Assembly (NCBI GenBank): GCA_900555355.1
Contig: USKV01000102.1
Coordinates: forward strand, 1 to 5,954
From: an uncultured Collinsella sp.
Lineage (GTDB): Bacteria > Actinomycetota > Coriobacteriia > Coriobacteriales > Coriobacteriaceae
DNA: 5,954 nt
Reading direction: 5' to 3'
Shown here: positions 1 through 5,954 of the stretch, piece by piece
How positions within the stretch are numbered: the first letter of the stretch is position 1
How the letters are laid out: each line of letters starts with the position of its first letter
Translations under genes and position numbers: made by a program
Notes under the pieces: model-generated
What the model saw: only the letters and a program-made list of their open reading frames with translations
What the model was told of the DNA's origin: nothing
Database searches by the model: none

Positions 1-27
1 GATATCGAAAAACGCGGCTTTGATCAT
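1..27 (-). CDS. Start of a probable HAD-superfamily hydrolase (partial, cut by window edge)
   Basis: Only nine codons are visible, reading MIKAAFFDI from an ATG at 27-25 and running off the window at position 1. A hydrophobic stretch followed by D-I at residues 8-9 is how HAD-family phosphatases begin (motif I, hhhhDxDGT, where the first Asp is the nucleophile). The next codon, outside the window, should therefore be Asp. A good Shine-Dalgarno (GAGGAG, 37-42) sits 9 nt upstream, inside the last codons of the ABC-F gene. The ATG lies 6 nt after that gene's TAG, so the two are probably co-transcribed and translationally linked. The family call rests on a very short sequence and could be wrong. 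That a gene starts here is more certain than what it encodes. Confidence 0.5.
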
Positions 28-33
28 CCTCGT

Positions 34-1893
34 CTACTCCTCGCCCTCGAGCTTTTCGCTCGCCTCGAGCCACGCCATCTCCAGCTCGTCCATGGCAGCG
101 TGAGCCTCGTCGATCTTTGCCTGCTGCTCGCCGAGCGCCGTGTAGTTGGTGGGATCGACTTGGGCCATTGCTGCCTCGGCCTCCTCAACGCGGGTGCGCT
201 GCGTCTCCATCTTGCGCTCGAGCGAACTCACCTCGCGGCGGAGCTTCTGGCGCTCGGCGTTGGACAGGCCGTTGGGCTGACCGCTCGACTTGGGCTTTTC
301 GGCCGCAGCTGCCGCGGCACCGGTGTCGAACGTGCCGGTCTTGGCGCTCGGCGCGCCCACGGGCTCGCCCTCGGCGGTAGCGTTGCACAGGCGCAGGTAC
401 TGGTCGACGCCGCCAGGCATATGCGTAAGGTGACCGTCGAGCAGTGCCCACTGCTGGTCGGTCACGCGCTCCATCAAAAAGCGGTCGTGCGTCACCAGGA
501 TCAGCGTGCCGGGCCAGCCGTCCAGCAGGTCCTCGACAATCGCGAGCATGTCGGTATCCAGATCGTTGCCGGGCTCGTCCAGGATGAGCACGTTGGGCTC
601 GTCCAGGATCGTCAGCAGCAGCGACAGGCGACGGCGCTGGCCACCCGAAAGGTCGCCGATGCGGCTCCAGAGCTGCTGCGTCGTAAAGCCCAGACGCTCG
701 CAGAGCTTCTCGGGCGAAGTCTCCTTGCCGTCGATGACGTAGTACTTCTTATAGTTGCTGAGCACTTCGCGGATCGTATCGCCCATGTAGGGCTCGAGCT
801 CCTCGAGCTGCTGCGACAGCACGCCAAAACGCACCGTCTGGCCGATCTTCACGCGGCCGCGCAGGGGCGCGATCTTGCCCTGAATCACGTCAAGCAGCGT
901 CGACTTGCCGGCACCGTTCTCGCCCAAAAGGCCATAGCGGTCGCCCGCACCAATGAGCCAGGTCACATCGGTGAGCACCTGCTTGGGCGCGCCGTCGGTA
1001 TCGGCATAGCCGGCATCCACGTCGACCACATCGATAACCTGCTTGCCCAAGCGGCTCACGGCCAAGCGCTTGAGCTCCAGCTCGTCACGCACGGGCGGCA
1101 CGTCGGCGATCAGCTCACGAGCGGCATCCACGCGAAACTTGGGCTTGGTGGAGCGCGCCTGGGCGCCGCGGCTCAGCCACGCGAGCTCCTTGCGCGCCAT
1201 GTTGCGACGGCGCTCCTCGGTAACCGCGGCCATGCGGTCGCGCTCTACGCGCTGCAGGATGTAGGCCGAATAGCCGCCCTCGAAGGGATCGACCTGGCCG
1301 TCGTGGACCTCCCACATGCTGGTGCAGACCTCGTCCAAGAACCAGCGGTCGTGCGTGACCACGAGCATGGCGCCCTGACCGCGCTGCCAGCGGGCCTTAA
1401 GGTGACGCGCGAGCCAGTTGATGGTGCGCATGTCCAGGTGGTTGGTGGGCTCGTCGAGCATGAGCACGTCGTAGTCGCCGATCAGCAGGCGCGCGAGGTC
1501 CACGCGGCGGCGCTGACCGCCCGAAAGCTCGCCCACCGTGCCCTCCCAGGGCACATCGCTAATGAGGCCGGCGAGGATCTGGCGCGTGCGGGGGCTCGAC
1601 GCCCACTCGTACTCGGGCGTGTCGCCGACGACGGCATGGTGCACGGTGTCGGTGTCGACAAGCTGGTCCTTTTGGCCGAGCAGACCGATCGTGGTGCCGC
1701 GGCGATGCGTCACGCGGCCATCGTCGGGCTCCAGCGTGCCGGCGAGCACGCTCAGCAGCGTCGACTTGCCGTCGCCGTTTTTACCGACAATACCAATACG
1801 GTCGCCCTCGCCCACGCCGAGCGTCACGCTATCGAAAATATGCTTGGTGGGAAACTCTAGGCTGACGGAATCGCATCCCAAAAGAATCGCCAT
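34..1893 (-). CDS. ABC-F family ATPase, Uup-like
   Basis: A 619-aa soluble protein with two tandem ABC ATPase domains and no membrane segments, as in ABC-F proteins that act on ribosomes (translation factors, ribosome protection) rather than transport. Domain 1 has Walker A GKNGDGKST (37-45), signature LSGGQ (123-127), Walker B ending LDEPTNHLD (146-154) and switch His181. A basic inter-domain linker spans about 210-265 (KARxTK-like stretch near 245-252). Domain 2 has Walker A GENGAGKST (324-332), LSGGQ (415-419), LDEPGNDLD (438-446) and His469. An Ala/Gly/Pro-rich spacer (about 505-540) leads to a C-terminal coiled coil (about 543-617) like that of Uup. The ATG at 1893 is chosen because AAGGAG lies 8 nt upstream and MAILLGCDSVS is a normal ABC-F start; the frame stays open to 2049, but that extension crosses a palindrome and a terminator. 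Oddities: only 77 residues lie between Walker A and the signature in domain 1, leaving no room for the usual helical arm, and Gly replaces Thr in the second DEPT motif. The family is sure, the subfamily less so. Resistance is not implied. Confidence 0.93.
   Translation of the reverse strand: MAILLGCDSVSLEFPTKHIFDSVTLGVGEGDRIGIVGKNGDGKSTLLSVLAGTLEPDDGRVTHRRGTTIGLLGQKDQLVDTDTVHHAVVGDTPEYEWASSPRTRQILAGLISDVPWEGTVGELSGGQRRRVDLARLLIGDYDVLMLDEPTNHLDMRTINWLARHLKARWQRGQGAMLVVTHDRWFLDEVCTSMWEVHDGQVDPFEGGYSAYILQRVERDRMAAVTEERRRNMARKELAWLSRGAQARSTKPKFRVDAARELIADVPPVRDELELKRLAVSRLGKQVIDVVDVDAGYADTDGAPKQVLTDVTWLIGAGDRYGLLGENGAGKSTLLDVIQGKIAPLRGRVKIGQTVRFGVLSQQLEELEPYMGDTIREVLSNYKKYYVIDGKETSPEKLCERLGFTTQQLWSRIGDLSGGQRRRLSLLLTILDEPNVLILDEPGNDLDTDMLAIVEDLLDGWPGTLILVTHDRFLMERVTDQQWALLDGHLTHMPGGVDQYLRLCNATAEGEPVGAPSAKTGTFDTGAAAAAAEKPKSSGQPNGLSNAERQKLRREVSSLERKMETQRTRVEEAEAAMAQVDPTNYTALGEQQAKIDEAHAAMDELEMAWLEASEKLEGEE
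37..42 (-). promoter_or_regulatory. Ribosome binding site of the truncated downstream gene
   Basis: GAGGAG on the minus strand is placed 9 nt before the ATG at 27. It lies within the final codons of the ABC-F gene, just before its stop. It supports the start of the partial gene and suggests coupled translation. Confidence 0.5.
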
Positions 1894-1901
1894 ATGCCCT
1901 G

Positions 1902-1907
1902 CTCCTT
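1902..1907 (-). promoter_or_regulatory. Ribosome binding site deciding the ABC-F start
   Basis: AAGGAG on the minus strand lies 8 nt before the ATG at 1893-1891. It fixes the start there and excludes the 52-codon in-frame extension reaching 2049, which has no comparable site and would have to be read through untranslated structures. Confidence 0.8.
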
Positions 1908-1928
1908 CGTAGAAATTCAACGTTGTCC

Positions 1929-1937
1929 ATGATAGCA
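1929..1937 (-). promoter_or_regulatory. Candidate extended -10 promoter for the ABC-F gene
   Basis: The minus strand reads TGC-TATCAT. TATCAT (1929-1934) matches the TATAAT consensus at five of six positions, and the TG one base upstream gives an extended -10. No convincing -35 is found at 16-18 bp; that position falls at the edge of the palindrome at 1954-1988. Transcription would start near 1922, giving a leader of roughly 30 nt with the AAGGAG site in it. It lies downstream of the pst terminator, which fits independent transcription. This is a sequence match only. Confidence 0.45.
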
Positions 1938-1953
1938 GCGAGCCCCACCCCAA

Positions 1954-1988
1954 ACCACCACGAAGGTGCCTGTCCCCTTTGTGGTGGT
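1954..1988. repeat. REP-like imperfect palindrome with GGGGACAGGCACC core
   Basis: The arms ACCACCAC (1954-1961) and GTGGTGGT (1981-1988) are perfect complements. Inside them, AAGG (1963-1966) pairs with CCTT (1976-1979) across one G:T position (1962/1980), giving a 13-bp stem with a 9-nt loop. The inner part reads GGTGCCTGTCCCC on the plus strand. I recall this motif as a frequent intergenic repeat in Collinsella and other genomes, of the REP type mobilised by RAYT transposases; this was not checked. There is no T-run beside it, so it is not a second terminator. It lies between the pst terminator and the ABC-F -10. Confidence 0.65.
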
Positions 1989-2005
1989 CGTTTCGGTCGC
2001 AGAGC

Positions 2006-2043
2006 AAAAAGGCGGGGCATCTCCCGCAAGAGATGACCCGCCT
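2006..2043 (-). terminator. Rho-independent terminator of the pst operon
   Basis: On the minus strand the hairpin is AGGCGGG, one mismatch, CATCTC, a 6-nt loop (TTGCGG), GAGATG, then CCCGCCT. This is a 13-bp stem with a single internal mismatch (2017/2036), followed directly by TTTTT (2010-2006). It sits 56 nt after the pstB stop and is the clear end of the pst transcript. The plus strand lacks a U-tract after the hairpin, so it works in one direction only. Confidence 0.9.
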
Positions 2044-2054
2044 CTCCAATCAGT

Positions 2055-2080
2055 CCCGCGGTAACCGTGGCCGCCGCGGG
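2055..2080. repeat. GC-rich inverted repeat just after pstB
   Basis: CCCGCGG (2055-2061) and CCGCGGG (2074-2080) are perfect complements separated by 12 nt. The stem could form in the transcript between the pstB stop and the terminator. It has no U-tract. It may protect the 3' end or be incidental in GC-rich DNA. Confidence 0.4.
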
Positions 2081-2098
2081 CCTCAAGCATGTCCCGGA

Positions 2099-2967
<869 letters not shown>

Positions 2968-2971
<4 letters not shown>

Positions 2972-3894
2972 TCGGCCGTCATCTTCCTTGCCAGTTGCTT
3001 GCCCACGATACGGGCAACTATGTTAAACAGCAGCACGCAGATCATCAGCAGTGCAGCGGTGCCCCAAACGATCTGCTGGGCCTCGGGGCTGCCCTCGCCA
3101 TAGATCTTGTAGATGTGCACGGCGAGCGACTCACCGGGGCGGAACACGTTCCAAGCGCAGGTGGGGCTCGACAGGTTAAAGCTCAAGAAGTTCAGGCGAA
3201 CCGGCGAGCTCATACCCGAGGTAAAAAGCAGTGCTGCGGCCTCGCCAAACACGCGACCGGCCGAAAGCACGATGCCCGTCACGATGGCAGGCATGGCCTC
3301 GGGGATCAGGATGTGCAGCGTGGCCTCCCAGCGAGTGAGGCCCATGGCCAGGCACGCATCACGCTGGGCCTGTGGCACGTCCTCGAGCGCCTGCTGGATC
3401 ACGCGCACCAGGATGGGGATATTGAACATGGTGAGCGCGACAGCGCCGGAGATGATGGAGTACTTCCAGCCCAGCTGCACCGAGAACACCAGAAAGCCGA
3501 ACATGCCGACGACGATGGAAGGCAGCGAGGACAGCGTCTCGATGGCGGTAGAGGCGATGTCGCGGATAGGGCCGTTCGGCGCGTACTCAACCAGGAAGAC
3601 CGCTCCGCCTAGGCTGATGGGCACCGAGATGATCAGAGTGATCAGCAGCAGGTAGAACGAGTCGAACAGCTGGTAGAGCACGCCGCCCTGCGTTCCGTTG
3701 GCGCGCGACGGCTCTGTGAGAAAGCCCGGCTGGAACAGCGTCGAGATGCCCTCGAACAGGATATAGGCCACCATGGAGATGACGATGAGCATGACGATGG
3801 CGACGATCGCCGTCAACACGCCCGTGGCGAAGCGGTCCTGCTTTTGGACACGCCCGAGCCTCGCCTCGTCGATATGGATGCGCGTGCTAGCCAC
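2968..3894 (-). CDS. pstA: Phosphate ABC transporter permease PstA
   Basis: A 308-aa inner-membrane permease that pairs with PstC to form the phosphate channel. It shows six likely membrane helices (about 24-47, 76-100, 118-138, 145-165, 203-224 and 276-298). The cytoplasmic coupling loop contacting PstB (about 169-207) has the conserved Gly185 and Pro198 of the EAA motif. An R-V-F-G-E motif (214-218) matches the charged Arg/Glu positions typical of Pst permeases. The start is GTG at 3894-3892, with AAGGGGG (3904-3910) 9 nt upstream. It overlaps the end of pstC by 8 nt, and no nearby in-frame ATG offers a better choice. Its TGA overlaps the pstB ATG. The length is usual for PstA. The loop from 239 to 268, before the last helix, is long but has no recognisable domain. 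Confidence 0.95.
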
Positions 3895-4795
3895 GAGCCT
3901 TCGCCCCCTTGCGGCCGATAAGGTGGATGATCAGGATGAAGATGAGGCTCATGCCCATCAGCAGCAGGCCGAGTGCCCACAGAACATCGTCCTGGGCCGA
4001 GCCCTCGGCATAGACCGCCATAGACGTGGTGAGCGTGGTGGTGATGGTCGAAGCCGGCGACAGCAGCGACGTCGGCATGGCCTCGATACCGCCGATAACC
4101 ATGCGCACGGCGAGCGTCTCGCCAAAGGCGCGGGTCATGCCAAGGATGACCGCGGTCATGAGCGACGGCATGGCGCTCTTGAGCACCACGTGCCAGATGG
4201 TCTGCCAGCGGGTGTAGCCCAGCGCGAGCGAACCCTGGCGGTAGCTGTCGGGCACGGCGCGCAGGCCATCGACCGAAAGCGTGGTCATCGTCGGCAGGAT
4301 CATGACAGCCAGCACGACGGCGCCGGGCAGGATACCCAGGCCCGTGCTCACATGGAAAACACTCTTCATAAGGCCGACGACCACGTGAAAACCGATCAGG
4401 CCAAAGACGACCGAGGGAATGCCGGTCAAAAGCTCAATAAGCGGCTGAAAGACCTTGGAGCCAAACTTAGGGCTAATCTCGACCGCAAAGATGGCAGAGC
4501 CGATGGCGATGGGCAATGCGATGAGCGTGGAGAGCACCATGACCGCAAACGAGGTGACGATCAGGGGCAGGGCGCCGGTGTAGGGCAGGCCGTTTTCGGC
4601 CGTGTTGGCCAGGTCCCACTTGGTGCCGGTGAAAAACTCGACGACCGAGACGCCGTCTTTGACAAAAGCCGAGAGGCCCTTTTGGGCGACCATAAAGATG
4701 AGCGCGGCAACGACAAGCGTCACGAGCGCTACGCACGCGCCCGTGACGCCCAGGCCCACGTTCTCAAGGTCGCGCTTTGGCAGCTGTTTTGCCAT
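3887..4795 (-). CDS. pstC: Phosphate ABC transporter permease PstC
   Basis: A 302-aa inner-membrane permease, the partner of PstA in the phosphate channel. Likely helices are at about 13-37, 76-103, 116-140, 153-172, 208-230 and 270-294. A long external loop follows helix 1 and carries the FFTGTKWDL stretch (54-62), which corresponds to the F-x-G-x-x-W segment usual in PstC and helps tell it from PstA. The coupling loop (about 177-215) has the conserved Gly193 and Pro210. R-A-F-G-E (222-226) is the counterpart of the Arg/Glu motif in PstA. The ATG at 4795 has GGAAAGG (4802-4808) 6 nt upstream. It starts 24 nt after the pstS stop and its TAG lies 8 nt inside pstA, so it is clearly in the operon. 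The length is normal for the family. Confidence 0.95.
   Translation of the reverse strand: MAKQLPKRDLENVGLGVTGACVALVTLVVAALIFMVAQKGLSAFVKDGVSVVEFFTGTKWDLANTAENGLPYTGALPLIVTSFAVMVLSTLIALPIAIGSAIFAVEISPKFGSKVFQPLIELLTGIPSVVFGLIGFHVVVGLMKSVFHVSTGLGILPGAVVLAVMILPTMTTLSVDGLRAVPDSYRQGSLALGYTRWQTIWHVVLKSAMPSLMTAVILGMTRAFGETLAVRMVIGGIEAMPTSLLSPASTITTTLTTSMAVYAEGSAQDDVLWALGLLLMGMSLIFILIIHLIGRKGAKARG
3904..3910 (-). promoter_or_regulatory. Ribosome binding site supporting the pstA GTG start
   Basis: AAGGGGG on the minus strand is 9 nt before the GTG at 3894. It lies inside the last codons of pstC and justifies the non-ATG start and the 8-nt overlap. Confidence 0.6.
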
Positions 4796-4819
4796 TGCAA
4801 ACCTTTCCGGGGCGATTAC

Positions 4820-5758
4820 TTATTTAGCGGAGACCTTGCCGCTGGCGTCCTTGACGACCTTCATGGCAGAAACGGGGATAAAGCCCTGCTCCTCGACGAG
4901 CTTGCCCTGGACGTCGTCGGAAAGCATGAACTCCAGGAAGGCCTTGGTGGCCCCGTCGGCGTCCTTTGCGCAGTACATGTGCTCGGTAGCCCAGATCTTG
5001 AAGGAGTCGTCGGTGACGTTTGCACTCTTGGGCTCGACGCCCTCGACTTTGATGGCATTGAACTTGGAGTCATCGAAGTGCGAGAAGTCGAGGTAGGAGA
5101 TGGCGTTGTCGGTGCTGCCCATCTGAGTCTGGACGTCGCCGGACTTGTCGAGCTCGGCGTCGCCCTTAAAGTCGACGGTCTCGTCGCCAAAGACGGCGGC
5201 CTCGAAGGTGGCGCGGGTACCGGAGCCTGCCTTGCGGTTGAGGACGACGATGGTAGCGTCGTCGCCGCCGACCTCCTTCCAGTTGGTAATCTGACCGGAG
5301 AAGATACCCTTGAGCTGCTCGAGGGACAGGTCATCGACCGTCACGTTCTTGGAGACGACGGGACCCATGCCCACGACGGCGACCTCGTGGTCGACGAGGT
5401 TCTTGACCTGATCGGCCTCGAGCTTGGACTCGGCGAAGACGTCGGAGTTACCGATGGTAACGGTGCCGGCGGCAACAGCGGTCAGGCCCTTGCCCGAACC
5501 GTTACCCGAGCCGGAGACGGAGACATCGGGGTTGGCGTCCATGAACTTCTCGGCAGCGGCCTCGACGAGAGCTTGGAACGAAGAGGCACCGTCGTAGGTC
5601 ACCTCGCCGGAGACGGACTCGGCAGCAGTGGCGCTACCCTTGTCGGCGGCGTCGGAAGCGCCTGCGCCGCCGCAACCAACGAGGCCGAGGCCCACGAAGC
5701 TGGCAAGACCACCAGCGAGGCCGAGGAACTGACGACGAGAATAAGCCTGATCGAGCAT
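4820..5758 (-). CDS. pstS: Phosphate-binding lipoprotein PstS
   Basis: A 312-aa extracellular binding protein that captures phosphate for PstC-PstA. The N-terminus has a twin-arginine motif SRRQFLG (7-13), a short hydrophobic stretch (14-28) and a lipobox LVGC (26-29). It should therefore be exported, probably by Tat, and lipid-anchored at Cys29. A low-complexity Gly/Ala/Ser linker (30-50) precedes the binding domain. Phosphate-binding-fold motifs follow: SGSGNGSGKGL (82-92), IGNSD (102-106), GQITNWKEVGG (155-165) and RKAGSGTRATF (175-185), where the SGT turn usually ligates phosphate. The ATG at 5758 is chosen because AAAGGAAG lies just upstream (5762-5769) and the signal peptide begins there. 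Upstream in-frame ATGs at 5776 and 5899 have no ribosome site and would bury the signal behind an unlikely basic leader. First gene of the operon; phosphate-starvation control is the family norm. Confidence 0.95.
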   Translation of the reverse strand: MLDQAYSRRQFLGLAGGLASFVGLGLVGCGGAGASDAADKGSATAAESVSGEVTYDGASSFQALVEAAAEKFMDANPDVSVSGSGNGSGKGLTAVAAGTVTIGNSDVFAESKLEADQVKNLVDHEVAVVGMGPVVSKNVTVDDLSLEQLKGIFSGQITNWKEVGGDDATIVVLNRKAGSGTRATFEAAVFGDETVDFKGDAELDKSGDVQTQMGSTDNAISYLDFSHFDDSKFNAIKVEGVEPKSANVTDDSFKIWATEHMYCAKDADGATKAFLEFMLSDDVQGKLVEEQGFIPVSAMKVVKDASGKVSAK

Positions 5759-5761
5759 GAT

Positions 5762-5769
5762 CTTCCTTT
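5762..5769 (-). promoter_or_regulatory. Ribosome binding site deciding the pstS start
   Basis: AAAGGAAG on the minus strand, with AGGA 5 nt from the ATG at 5758. It selects this ATG over in-frame upstream ATGs at 5776 and 5899, which lack a site. Confidence 0.75.
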
Positions 5770-5783
5770 CATACATGCGACTC

Positions 5784-5800
5784 GCGGGCACCCTGCCCGC
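5784..5800. repeat. Perfect 7-bp hairpin in the pstS leader
   Basis: GCGGGCA (5784-5790) and TGCCCGC (5794-5800) are perfect complements around a 3-nt loop. The stem ends 14 nt upstream of the pstS ribosome site. No T-run follows on the minus strand, so it is not a terminator. It could stabilise the 5' end of the message or act as a DNA operator; the sequence does not decide. Confidence 0.55.
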
Positions 5801-5840
5801 TTTGCTGTTTGGAAAGATACGACCCCGACCGGGCAACGTC

Positions 5841-5954
5841 CGCGCCAACTGCGGTTTCTTACGGGCATTTGATAAACCCTTACCGCAAGCTCTGCCCAAC
5901 CTTTACAAACGGATAACAATCCCCATCCAAGCATGGCGTGCCTTTTACACCAAT
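5841..5954 (-). promoter_or_regulatory. Probable promoter and control region of the pst operon
   Basis: This non-coding stretch upstream of pstS is less GC-rich than the genes around it. On the minus strand it carries four related boxes: GTAAAAGG (5948-5941), GTAAAGG (5906-5900), GTAAGG (5883-5878) and GTAAG (5862-5858). Their starts are 42, 23 and 21 bp apart, close to multiples of two helical turns. TTG triplets also recur at 9- or 11-bp steps between 5930 and 5886. An inverted repeat TGCGGT/ACCGCA (5850-5855 and 5882-5887) spans 26 nt. Phased direct repeats fit a PhoB/PhoP-type response regulator, but the match to published Pho boxes is weak. The only -10-like hexamer near the boxes is TATCAA (5869-5874), with no good -35. 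The region must hold the promoter; its exact position is unresolved. Confidence 0.4.

Noticed and set aside
100..1860. A 586-codon open frame on the plus strand opposite the ABC-F gene
   Set aside because: It is an antisense shadow of a GC-rich gene. The translation is His/Ala/Leu-rich with no recognisable domain, while the opposite strand encodes a clear ABC-F protein.
1894..2049. A 52-codon N-terminal extension of the ABC-F gene in the same frame
   Set aside because: It would start inside the pst terminator and cross the palindrome. It lacks a ribosome site and does not look like ABC-F sequence, whereas the ATG at 1893 has a well-spaced AAGGAG.
2055..2080. GC-rich inverted repeat after pstB as a second terminator
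   Set aside because: There is no U-tract on either strand after the stem, and a complete terminator lies just downstream.
3773..5872. A 699-codon open frame on the plus strand opposite pstC and pstS
   Set aside because: Its translation is Asp/Gly/His-rich low complexity with no motif, and it runs fully antisense to two well-supported pst genes and across their leader.
5759..5899. A 47-codon N-terminal extension of pstS
   Set aside because: It would hide the Tat/lipoprotein signal behind a basic leader. There is no ribosome site at 5899 or 5776, and a strong site precedes the ATG at 5758.
5911..5920. GGATAACAAT on the plus strand, identical to part of the E. coli lac operator
   Set aside because: Only about ten bases match, the symmetric other half is absent, and no lac genes or LacI-type gene are nearby. 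It is taken as chance.

Overview
This window looks like chromosomal DNA from a high-GC gut actinobacterium of the class Coriobacteriia. A Collinsella-like species is my best guess, from the protein flavour, the GC-rich codon use and an intergenic motif (GGGGACAGGCACC) that I associate with Collinsella. This placement is from recollection and was not searched. Every gene I can support lies on the minus strand, so the layout below runs from the high-coordinate end downward.

Region 1 (5954-4820). A leader of about 196 bp, with short phased repeats and a compact hairpin, precedes pstS, the phosphate-binding lipoprotein. Region 2 (4795-2099). pstC, pstA and pstB follow tightly: a 24-nt gap between pstS and pstC, an 8-nt overlap between pstC and pstA, and a 4-nt ATGA overlap between pstA and pstB. 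Together they encode a complete high-affinity phosphate ABC importer. PstS captures phosphate outside the membrane, PstC and PstA form the channel, and PstB hydrolyses ATP. No phoU follows pstB. A strong intrinsic terminator closes the operon.

Region 3 (2098-1894). This 205-bp gap holds the terminator, a 35-nt REP-like imperfect palindrome and a candidate extended -10 promoter. Region 4 (1893-1). An ABC-F family ATPase of the Uup type (619 aa, two ATPase domains and a C-terminal coiled coil) is followed after 6 nt by the first nine codons of a gene cut by the window edge. Those codons look like the start of a HAD-superfamily hydrolase.

The main content is a conventional Pst operon. I do not see a wholly new system. 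The points most worth a second look are the phased GTAA-type boxes upstream of pstS, the REP-like palindrome at the ABC-F promoter, the ABC-F protein with no room for the usual arm, and the Tat-type lipoprotein signal on PstS.
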